Shown one piece after another: positions 1 to 7,603 of a DNA stretch of 37,575 nucleotides. The position numbers and the translations under genes were made by a program. Position 1 is the stretch's first letter. Each line of letters begins with the position of its first letter. The stretch comes from Planctomycetota bacterium (GTDB taxonomy: Bacteria; Planctomycetota; Phycisphaerae; SM23-33), in NCBI GenBank assembly GCA_026693065.1, contig JAPLNA010000310.1, forward strand, positions 1 through 37,575, read 5' to 3'. A model generated the notes under the pieces. That model saw only the letters and a list, made by a program, of their open reading frames with translations, was not told the origin of the DNA and ran no database searches.

Positions 1-77
1 AGGTCGGACAGAGCCGCCAGTTGTTGGGAGTGGGAAAAACCTTGATGCGATTTCGGACGGGTGACGATCCCGTTCAT
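1..77 (-). CDS. 5' end of an unidentified gene, cut by window edge
   Basis: This reading frame is too short for the ORF track because it runs off the left edge. Read on the minus strand, a strong AAGGAGG ribosome binding site lies about six bases before an ATG at 77-75. The frame then stays open to base 1, giving MNGIVTRPKSHQGFSHSQQL and a few more residues. There is no signal peptide. The first 25 residues match no family I can name. It lies just downstream of the RHS-like remnant on the same strand. The call rests on the ribosome binding site and the open frame only. Confidence 0.5.
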   Translation of the reverse strand, partial: MNGIVTRPKSHQGFSHSQQLAALSD

Positions 78-145
78 GTCAGGCCTCCTTGCCTACGAGT
101 AATGGATCGTTCACACCCATCCTCATCGACAAGGCAGGCCTTTCT

Positions 146-475
146 TTATTGCCCCCTCAGGCTTAACCTCGGGCCATTGTATGCTGTCACCCGATTTCGT
201 CCGATGTCCGGGCTGGGCGTGACGAGGTTGCCCGTCAAGGCCGAGTATAGCGCACGCCCGTCGGTCTGGATGTGATTCCCGAACGACATCCGGCCCTTGT
301 ACAACTGCCCGACGATTCCCGTGAATCCGCTCGAATCGCCGGTGGCGTCCAGGGTGTTCCACACGGCGTTGACGCTGTGGATTTCCCCCGTGGGGCTGTA
401 GATGAAGTGGTCCATCACCTCCTTGGCGTCATCCAGAACCATCGTGACGCTGCCCGACGGGTCGGTCAAGTCTAT
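146..475 (-). pseudogene. RHS-repeat-like protein remnant
   Basis: The minus-strand frame reads LTDPSGSVTMVLDD, then VMDHFIYSPTGEI, then GFTG. This is the order seen in the conserved core of RHS/YD-repeat proteins (TDHLGSV, then a hydrophobic F-Y-D/S-P-x-G segment, then FTG). Those proteins are normally over a thousand residues long. Here the frame opens only two codons after an in-frame TGA, has no clear ribosome binding site, and loses the family pattern after GFTG, where a tyrosine-rich YYYRARYYDP-like segment would be expected. I read it as a decayed 3' fragment of an RHS gene. It could instead be a chance-preserved small ORF that is not expressed. Confidence 0.5.
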
Positions 476-786
476 TCAGTTGTCAACTCACTTGCAGGCG
501 CGCCTCATCGCGCCGCCAACCGACCGATCGTACACTCCAGCGCCGGGGCCTTCAAAGCCTATTCCACCCCGGGTCCAGGCGGCTACCTACGCTCTCATCA
601 ACCGTCCCGTTGCGCTGGTGATTTCAATTCGCCCTTCGCCGTGTCGGAAAGCTTGAACAATCTGACCGATCTGCGCGCTTATTCGGTTGCTTTGGCAAGG
701 GAGGGAGGCAAGAATCGTTTCCCATGCGTCCTCGATCCCCGGGGGCGCGAGTCGAAGTGCGATGCCTGTCTGTCGAGGAGAATCAC
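476..786. other. Intergenic region before the first GH20 operon
   Basis: I see no supported gene in these 311 bases on either strand. ORFs reported here are shadows or lack a ribosome binding site. A weak TTGAAC near 652 has no well-spaced -10 partner, so the operon promoter is not assigned. The last bases hold the GAGGAG ribosome binding site for the gene at 787. Confidence 0.5.
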
Positions 787-3204
787 ATGTCCAAACGGCT
801 GATGGTGGCGGCGGCACTGGTTCTGGTTCTCTCGGCGGCGGCGATGGCACGCGACGCCCAGTTCAACTTCGTGCCCTGGCCCCAGTCCGTCAAGGCCCAG
901 AGCGGCACTTTGACGCTGACGGCCTCGAGCAAGATCGTGGCCGCCGAGGCCTCGCTCAAGCCGTTGGCCCAGGTGCTCTCGGGCGAGATCTACATGATGA
1001 GCGGGCTGCGGTTGGCGACGGGGACGGGGGCCGGGGCCGCCGGGGACATCGTGCTGGCCCTGGACGCGGCGATGAAGAAGCCCGCCGCGTATACCGTCGC
1101 GGTGACCGATCGGGTGGCCGTCACGGGCGGGGCGTACGTGGGGGCCGCCCACGGCACGAGCCTCCTGCTCCAGGCCCTCCAGCCGGGCAAGGGCGCCCTG
1201 CACGTGCCGCGCCTCGCCGTCGAGGACGCCCCGTACTCGGAGTATTACGGCGCGATGGTGGACATCGCCCGCCAGAACAACTCGCTGGAGGAGCTTCGCG
1301 GCGTGGTGGACATGATGCGGGTCTACCGCCTGCGGTTTCTGCAACTGCACATGAGCGACGACCAGGCCTGGACGTTCCCCTCGAAGGCCTACCCGCAACT
1401 GGGCAAGAGCAACTGGGCCACCCGCGGCGGGCCCGTGCCCAAGGTCTACACCGCCGATCAGTGGAAGGAACTCGTCCGCTACGCCGACGAACGCGGGGTG
1501 ACGTTCGTGCCCGAGATCGAGACGCCCGGGCACAGCGGGGCGGCCCGGCGGGACCTGCCGGAGGTCTTCGGGCCCGACGTGGCCGTCATGAACATGACCA
1601 ACCCCAAAATGTACGACGGGCTGGACACGATCCTGGGCGAGGTCGCCGACGTGTTCGCCAGCAGCCCGTACATTCACATCGGCTGCGATGAATGCAACAT
1701 CGAGCCCATCAGCCGGGACGCCAACTCGAAGGCTTTCCGCGAGGCCAACGGGCTCAAGGACGGCAACGACCTGTTCGCCTGGCACATCGCGAAGGTGGCC
1801 GGCCTGGTGAAGAAGCACGGCAAGAAGACGATCGTCTGGCAGGACGCCCCCATCACCGACCGCGTGCCCAAGGACGTGATCGTGATGGTCTGGCACATCG
1901 ACGGCAACAACGGGGCCACCGCCGACTACGTCAAACAGGGCCACCCCGTCATCCAGGTCACCTGGACGCCGTGCGTGTACCAGCCTGTCAAGGACGTGTA
2001 CGAGTGGAACGCCTGGCAGAAGGAATGGCCCGAAGGCGGGCCGATGCTGGGCGCGCAAATGGTGCTCTGGGAACTCTCGGGCCGATCGGCGGTGCCGTTC
2101 CTGCGGTACAAGGCGGCCCCTCGCGGCGAGCGGGTGTGGAACCCGTACACCGGGCTGCCCTACGCCGACTTCGCCCGGCGTCTCGAGGCCGCCGACGCCA
2201 TGCTGGACCTGGCGACGTGCGGCATCGTCGTCGAGGAAAAGGGCCTGATGCACACCCTGCACGACTGGCTCGCCGAGGGCGGCAAGGGGGACGAGGGCTC
2301 GGGCATCCTGCCCAAGTTCGCCTTCGGCGAGAGTTCCACCGTGACGTTGAAGACCCCCGTGCCCGGGGCCGTCGTCCGCTACACCACCGACGGCGAGGAT
2401 CCGACGGCCCAGTCGCCCGCCTGCACGGGCGCGGTGAAGCTGCACCCGGGCAAGGACAACAAGATGACCCTCAAGGCCCGGCTCTTCGACGCCGAGGGCA
2501 AGCCCGCCGGCGCCCCCTGGAGCCGCGAGTATTACCGCAAGCCCGTCGCGGGCGTCGTCACAGGGCCGGTGGCCTCCGGCGACCGCATCGCCGAGCCCGT
2601 CACCGTCACCCTCAAGGCCGCCATGAAGGGGGCGATCCGCTACACGATGAACGGCTCGGCCCCCACGGTCGCCTCGCCCTCCTACACGAGCCCGATCAAG
2701 GTCGACAAGACCGCCACGGTGGTCGCGGCCCTGTTCGTGGCCGACAAGCAGGTCGGCGAGAGCTGGAAGCAGACGTTCAACTGGGTAGCCGTCGTGAAGA
2801 GCCTGACCACGGGCAAACCCGTGACGACCTCGGCGACCGAAGGCGGGTACGCCGCGGAGAACGCCGTCGACGGCGTCGTCGAACGCGACCGCGCCTGGTG
2901 GGCCGGGCCTTATCCCCAGTGGCTCCAGGTGGACCTCCAGGCCCCGCACAAGATCAACAAGATCGAGGTCTTCCCCTTCTGGGACGGCGGGCGGGTGTAT
3001 CAGTACAAGGTCGAACTGTCCCTGGACGGCAAGACCTGGACGCAGGTGGTGGACATGAGCAAGAACGCCAAGCCCGCCGTCGCCGAGGGCGACAGCCACA
3101 CCTTCGCCCCCACCAGCGGGCGCTACGTCCGGATCACCATACTCAAGAACAGCGCCAACGTCGGCGTGCACCTGGTGGAACTGCGGGCCTTCGAGGCCAA
3201 GTGA
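787..3204 (+). CDS. Secreted GH20 beta-N-acetylhexosaminidase with F5/8-type C-terminal domain
   Basis: Family GH20 enzymes remove terminal beta-linked GlcNAc or GalNAc by substrate-assisted catalysis. The ATG at 787 is chosen over the longer ORF start at 724 because GAGGAG precedes it and a signal peptide follows directly (MSKRLMVAAALVLVLSAAAMA). In the 805-residue product the N-terminal GH20b domain (FVPWPQSVKAQ onward) covers about 25-150. The barrel runs from about 155 to 480 with the catalytic Asp-Glu pair D301-E302 in HIGCDECN, and HMSDDQAW and PEIETPGH are typical GH20 strands. Two chitobiase C-terminal-like repeats follow (RYTTDGEDPT near 530, RYTMNGSAPT near 610). An F5/8C/CBM32-like sandwich begins near 668 (AAENAVDGV) and reaches the end. 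It is first in a four-gene operon, 28 bases before the next start. The exact hexosamine substrate cannot be read from the sequence. Confidence 0.9.
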   Translation: MSKRLMVAAALVLVLSAAAMARDAQFNFVPWPQSVKAQSGTLTLTASSKIVAAEASLKPLAQVLSGEIYMMSGLRLATGTGAGAAGDIVLALDAAMKKPAAYTVAVTDRVAVTGGAYVGAAHGTSLLLQALQPGKGALHVPRLAVEDAPYSEYYGAMVDIARQNNSLEELRGVVDMMRVYRLRFLQLHMSDDQAWTFPSKAYPQLGKSNWATRGGPVPKVYTADQWKELVRYADERGVTFVPEIETPGHSGAARRDLPEVFGPDVAVMNMTNPKMYDGLDTILGEVADVFASSPYIHIGCDECNIEPISRDANSKAFREANGLKDGNDLFAWHIAKVAGLVKKHGKKTIVWQDAPITDRVPKDVIVMVWHIDGNNGATADYVKQGHPVIQVTWTPCVYQPVKDVYEWNAWQKEWPEGGPMLGAQMVLWELSGRSAVPFLRYKAAPRGERVWNPYTGLPYADFARRLEAADAMLDLATCGIVVEEKGLMHTLHDWLAEGGKGDEGSGILPKFAFGESSTVTLKTPVPGAVVRYTTDGEDPTAQSPACTGAVKLHPGKDNKMTLKARLFDAEGKPAGAPWSREYYRKPVAGVVTGPVASGDRIAEPVTVTLKAAMKGAIRYTMNGSAPTVASPSYTSPIKVDKTATVVAALFVADKQVGESWKQTFNWVAVVKSLTTGKPVTTSATEGGYAAENAVDGVVERDRAWWAGPYPQWLQVDLQAPHKINKIEVFPFWDGGRVYQYKVELSLDGKTWTQVVDMSKNAKPAVAEGDSHTFAPTSGRYVRITILKNSANVGVHLVELRAFEAK

Positions 3205-3232
3205 CCGCCCCGTAGTCCCCGAGGACAAGAGC

Positions 3233-4530
3233 ATGCCCCGCCACGCCGCGGCGATCTTTTGCCTGGCCGGACTGGCCGCCTCGGCGGCCGCGGGAGATCG
3301 CGTCAGTTACCTCGATAACGGCGCCGTCCGCCTGGGGGTGAACCTGGACCTGGGCGGCTCGATCACATGGCTGTCCGCGGCGGGCGGTGAGTCGCTCGTG
3401 AACAATCACGACTGGGGGCGGCAGATCCAGATGTCGTTCTACAGCGGGCCCGTGCCCTTCGCCCCGCACGGCAAGAAGCCCGCCCCGGCGTGGGAGAAGC
3501 TCGGCTGGAACCCGATCCAGTCGGGGGACTGCTTCGGCCGCCGCGCCCGGGTCGTCGAGCACCGCAACGACGGAAAGGCGATATACGTCAAGTGCGTGCC
3601 GATGCAATGGCCCCTGGATAACGAACCGGGCGATTGCCTCTTCGAGAGTTGGATCGAGCTGAAGGGCGCCGCCGCCGGCGTCCGCTGCCGGCTGACCAAC
3701 GCCCGACTCGACAAGGGGCAGTACCCCGCCCGCGGCCAGGAACTGCCCGCCGTCTACACCACCGGGGCCTACTGGCGGCTGATGACCTACACGGGCGAGA
3801 AGCCCTTCACCGGCGAGCCCCTCGTGCGGATCGACCGCAAGCTCACCGAGGGCGGCTGGGCCCACGGGCGGGCCAGCGAGAGTTGGGCGGCCCTGGTCAA
3901 CGACAAGGAATTCGGCCTGGGAGTGTATTCCCCGGGCAACACCGACTTCATCGGCGGATTCTACGGCACGCCCAACGGGCCCGGCAGCGATCCGACGGGC
4001 TACATCAGCCCCGTCCGCCGCGAGATCCTCGATCACGACATCGTGTACGAGTACCGCTACACGCTGGTGCTCGGTTCGCTCAAGGACATCCGCCGGTGGG
4101 TGTACGACAACGCCCCCCGGCCTGGCGGTTCCAGTCCGATCGCCAGCACTGGAGCTACGACAACGCCTCCGACACCGGCTGGCCCATCCGCGGGGAATTG
4201 AACGTGCGGCTGGACCGGGACGATCCGCAACTGCTCTCGCCGGGTTTTTCCTGCCCTGCCGAGGCCGCCCCCAAACTGCGGATCGAGGCGGCGTTCCGCA
4301 CCGCCCAGAAGACCGCCCAGGTGTTCTGGCGGCAAGGCGACAAGCCTTTCGCCGCCGACCGATGCCTCGACGTGCCCATTATCGGCGACGGGCGAGAGCG
4401 GGTGTACGAGGTGAACCTCGCCGCCCATCACCAATACAAAGGCATAATCACCGGCCTGCGGATCGACCCGGTCGCCTCGGCGGAGAAGGACGCCTTCGTC
4501 CGCGTCAAGGCGATCTCGCTGGGCCGATAA
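3233..4530 (+). CDS. Conserved secreted protein of unknown function, split by a frameshift
   Basis: The first part (3233-4201 in the ORF track) starts with a signal peptide (MPRHAAAIFCLAGLAASAAA), then GDRVSYLDNGAVRLGVNLDL and GGSITWLS. That pattern recalls galactose-mutarotase-like beta-sandwich proteins of unknown role. At a run of six C (4113-4118) the sensible reading moves to the other frame, which continues AWRFQSDRQHWSYDNASDTG to the stop at 4530. One more C would restore NAPPAWRFQ and a protein of about 432 residues. The simplest explanations are a base-calling error in the C run or a real frameshift mutation. Programmed -1 slippage is possible but I see no typical slippery heptamer. 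The original frame ends in a low-complexity tail (SSPIASTGATTTPPTPA), as expected for a wrong frame. No catalytic residues are recognisable. It sits between a GH20 and a beta-helix gene with gaps of 28 and 24 bases, so a role in glycan use is likely. Confidence 0.7.
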
Positions 4531-4554
4531 AGGCCGGCCTGAGGAGATGCGAAC

Positions 4555-7500
4555 ATGACCATGCGTTTGAAGAACGCCCTGGCGGCGGGTTTGTTTCTGG
4601 CGATGGGAGCGCAGGTGGCGTTGGCGGCGGACTTCTACGTGGCCCCGACCGGTAATGACGCCGCCGCCGGCACGAAGGGCAAACCGTTCGCCACGGTCGC
4701 CCGCGCCCGGGACGCCGTCCGCGAGAAGATCGCCGCCGGAATGAAGGCCGACGTCGTTGTCGAGATTGCCCCCGGCCGGTACTTCCACTCCGAGCCGATC
4801 CGCTTCGACGAACGCGACGGAGGGCGGGACGGGCACGCGGTGATCTATCGCGGCTCGGCCCGGGAGGGTGTCAAGCTCTACGGCGGGCAGCAGGCGACCC
4901 AGTGGGAGAAGCACAAGGACGACATCTGGCGGGCGCCGATCGCCAAGGGCAAGGCGCTGTACCAGCTCATCGTGGATGACCAGCCGGCTGTCATGGCCCG
5001 CTTCCCCAAGTTCGGCGACGGCTACAGCATGAGTTGGTGCGAAGGCGGCAAGGTGCCCGAGGCCTGGCGCGGGTGGGACTACACCGACGCCCAGATCATC
5101 GGCTTCCTCACCCCCAACTGGTTCGGCGACACGGTGAAGGTCACCGCCGTCAACCCCACGACCGGACAGATCAGCACCGCCGGCGGCTCGCCCTATTTCG
5201 GCGGCATGGGCGCGCGTCGCTACATCCGCGGCCTGCTGGGCCTGCTGACGGAGCCCGGCGAGTGGTGCCCCCAACGCAAGGAAGGCTACCTGTACTACTG
5301 GCCCGCCGCCGGCGAACCCAAAGACCACGTGGTGGTCGTGCCGTTCCTCAGGCGGCTGCTCGACGTTCGCGGCTCGGCCCCGGACAAGCCCGCCCAGAAC
5401 ATCCGGTTCGAGTCGCTCGAGCTGATCGGGGCCGACTCGTGGGAGTTGCTGGGCAACCCGCCCATGGGCATCCTGGACGACGGCAACGCCGAGGCGATCC
5501 TGCGGGTCGAGAACGGCCGCAAGATCGCGCTGGCCGGCTGTAAGGTTCTCGGCTCAGGCTGGGTGGGGGTGCTGTTCTGGCATTTCGCGCAGGATTGCGA
5601 GGTTTCCGACTGCCTGATCAATCACTCCGGATACGACGGCATCGCCGCCTCCGGCTTCAACCCCGGCGCGCCGCCCTTCAAGACGCCCATGGAGGCCGAC
5701 GGAAACTTCGGGCACAAGATCTACAACAACGCGATCCTCAACAGCGGGCAGCACTCCGGGCACGGGGCGGCGATCCAGTTCTGGCAGAGCGGGCGGAACA
5801 CCGTCGAGAACAACTACATCCGCCGCGCCCCGCGGTACGGCATCAGTTACAACTGCTGGCCGTGGAATAAGGGCGACAAGATCTACGGCATCGAGGTCAC
5901 CGACGAGAACCAGCACCAGTTCCGCTACGCCAGCGGCATCGTGCTCCGCTACAACGACGTGGGCCTGGTCTGCCGCGACAGCAGCGACTTCGGGGCGCTG
6001 CAATGCTGGTGGCCCGGGCGGGACAACGTGTGGGAGTACAACGCCGTGCACGACGTCCACGCGGACGTGGACTGGGACGGCTGGGCGCACGGCGTGCACC
6101 CTGACGACGGCGTGGACTACTGGACCATGCGAGGCTGCGTGTTCTACTTCCTCCAGGGCGGCAACGCCACGGGGGCCTGGATGCTCAAGGGCCAACACCA
6201 GGTCGCGGACAACAACGTCGTCGCCGACAGCCGCATGAACCGCGGCGTGACGGCGGAGCCCTACGGCCGGTCCGTGTTCGACGTCACTAACACCCACAAC
6301 ATCTTCTCCTGCGACGTGAAGGACTACTACACCGGCGGCGGCAAGGAGATGGTCAAGGAATTCGACAACAACGTTTTCTGGCCGGCCTCGCCGAAGGTAG
6401 AAGGCTACCGCACCTGGGGGGCCGAGAAACACTCGGTGTGCGAAGACCCGCAGTTCGTCCTGAAGAACAAGCCCTGGGACCGCACCTGGAGCGATTACGA
6501 CCTGAAGGCCTCCTCGCCCGCGCTCAAGCTGGGCTTCAAGCCCATTCCGATGGACAAGATCGGCCTGCGGACGAAGGAGTTTCCCTTCGACCTGGGCGCG
6601 ATCGAGCGGCGGTCGGCGAGGAGCAAGATCCAGGCCGAGGACAATGACCGCATCTATCACGCCCGCAACCAGGGCAGCACGCACGTGTACCACATCGAGC
6701 CGGGGGCGTGGCTGAAGTTCGAGAACATCGACTTCGGCAAGAAAGCCCCCAAGAAGATCGTGGCCAGCGTGGAGTACCCGCAGGGGCAGAAACGCTACGG
6801 GGCCGACATCGTCGCCACCCCGCTCCGCGAGCTGCCCAACGAGAACTGGCGGGTGATCGACCGATGGGAAGTCAGCCCGTCGTACAAGATGGCCGGCAAG
6901 AAGGGGCCCGAACTCTTCGACGTGGCCTTCGAGCCCGAGACCGCCCCGGAGAAGGTGGCGTGGAAGCCGTTCCTCAAACCCACGATCTCCAAGGGCGGCG
7001 TCGTTTCGCCGGTGGGCCTGGCCGACCTGGACATCATCAATGGCGAGGGGCAGGAGAATTCCTGCGCGTACCTGCGGGCCTCGCTGTACGCCGAGAAGGC
7101 CGTCCCCCACCAGTTGCCCATGATCGCCGACCAGGCCTCCGGGCTGAAGGTCTGGGTCAACGGCAAGCAGGTCATCAGCGAGAACAACGCCGGTCGCAAG
7201 GCCAACGTGGTGCCCATCCAGGCCGGGTGGAACACGATCCTGGTGAAGGTCAACCAGTCCGACGCGTCGTACAAGCCGCTGACGGAAGGCCAGGGGAATT
7301 TCTGGTGCCGCCTGGGCTTCGACCAGGCCGACCAGATGGGCCGCGCCCTGAGTGTTCCGGGCCTGCCGCTGGAGGAAAAGCCCGCCGCCGCCCAGGCCGC
7401 CACCGGCGTGGCGATGGAAGTCCGCCTGGACTCCGTCGAGGGCAAGGTGCTCGGCACGTTCCGCCACGGGCAAAGCGAAGTCGACGCCGACGCCCGCGTC

Positions 7501-7575
7501 ACCGGCGTGCACAACGTGTACCTGGTCTTCCCGGCCGAGGGCGTCAAGAGCGTCAACTGGTTCCGCTTCGAGTAG
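4555..7575 (+). CDS. Secreted right-handed parallel beta-helix protein with interrupted CBM6-like domain
   Basis: The 1006-residue product opens with a signal peptide (MTMRLKNALAAGLFLAMGAQ, ending near ALAA) and the hallmark DFYVAPTGNDAAAGTKGKPF, seen in secreted beta-helix enzymes related to GH120/GH141 and polysaccharide lyases. The helix runs to about residue 680, with Asn-rich turns such as NNAILNS, NNYIRRAP and DNNVVADS. Residues 690-742 (KIQAEDND through FENIDFG to ASVEYPQ) look like the first half of a CBM6. Residues 954-1006 (MEVRLDSVEGKVLG through VYLVFPAEGVKSVNWFRFE) look like its second half. The 210 residues between carry a PA14/jelly-roll-like segment (GLKVWVNGKQVI, GWNTILVKVNQ). 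It likely acts on a polysaccharide outside the cytoplasm, but a specific activity cannot be assigned. It is third in the operon. Confidence 0.8.
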   Translation: MTMRLKNALAAGLFLAMGAQVALAADFYVAPTGNDAAAGTKGKPFATVARARDAVREKIAAGMKADVVVEIAPGRYFHSEPIRFDERDGGRDGHAVIYRGSAREGVKLYGGQQATQWEKHKDDIWRAPIAKGKALYQLIVDDQPAVMARFPKFGDGYSMSWCEGGKVPEAWRGWDYTDAQIIGFLTPNWFGDTVKVTAVNPTTGQISTAGGSPYFGGMGARRYIRGLLGLLTEPGEWCPQRKEGYLYYWPAAGEPKDHVVVVPFLRRLLDVRGSAPDKPAQNIRFESLELIGADSWELLGNPPMGILDDGNAEAILRVENGRKIALAGCKVLGSGWVGVLFWHFAQDCEVSDCLINHSGYDGIAASGFNPGAPPFKTPMEADGNFGHKIYNNAILNSGQHSGHGAAIQFWQSGRNTVENNYIRRAPRYGISYNCWPWNKGDKIYGIEVTDENQHQFRYASGIVLRYNDVGLVCRDSSDFGALQCWWPGRDNVWEYNAVHDVHADVDWDGWAHGVHPDDGVDYWTMRGCVFYFLQGGNATGAWMLKGQHQVADNNVVADSRMNRGVTAEPYGRSVFDVTNTHNIFSCDVKDYYTGGGKEMVKEFDNNVFWPASPKVEGYRTWGAEKHSVCEDPQFVLKNKPWDRTWSDYDLKASSPALKLGFKPIPMDKIGLRTKEFPFDLGAIERRSARSKIQAEDNDRIYHARNQGSTHVYHIEPGAWLKFENIDFGKKAPKKIVASVEYPQGQKRYGADIVATPLRELPNENWRVIDRWEVSPSYKMAGKKGPELFDVAFEPETAPEKVAWKPFLKPTISKGGVVSPVGLADLDIINGEGQENSCAYLRASLYAEKAVPHQLPMIADQASGLKVWVNGKQVISENNAGRKANVVPIQAGWNTILVKVNQSDASYKPLTEGQGNFWCRLGFDQADQMGRALSVPGLPLEEKPAAAQAATGVAMEVRLDSVEGKVLGTFRHGQSEVDADARVTGVHNVYLVFPAEGVKSVNWFRFE

Positions 7576-7603
7576 CTCCCCCGGCAGGACGAGGCCCAGA
7601 ACC

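Noticed and set aside
679-3234. Long minus-strand ORF of 851 residues opposite the first GH20 gene
   Set aside because: It is His/Val/Gly/Asp-rich shadow sequence caused by high GC; the plus strand has signal peptide, ribosome binding site and GH20 motifs.
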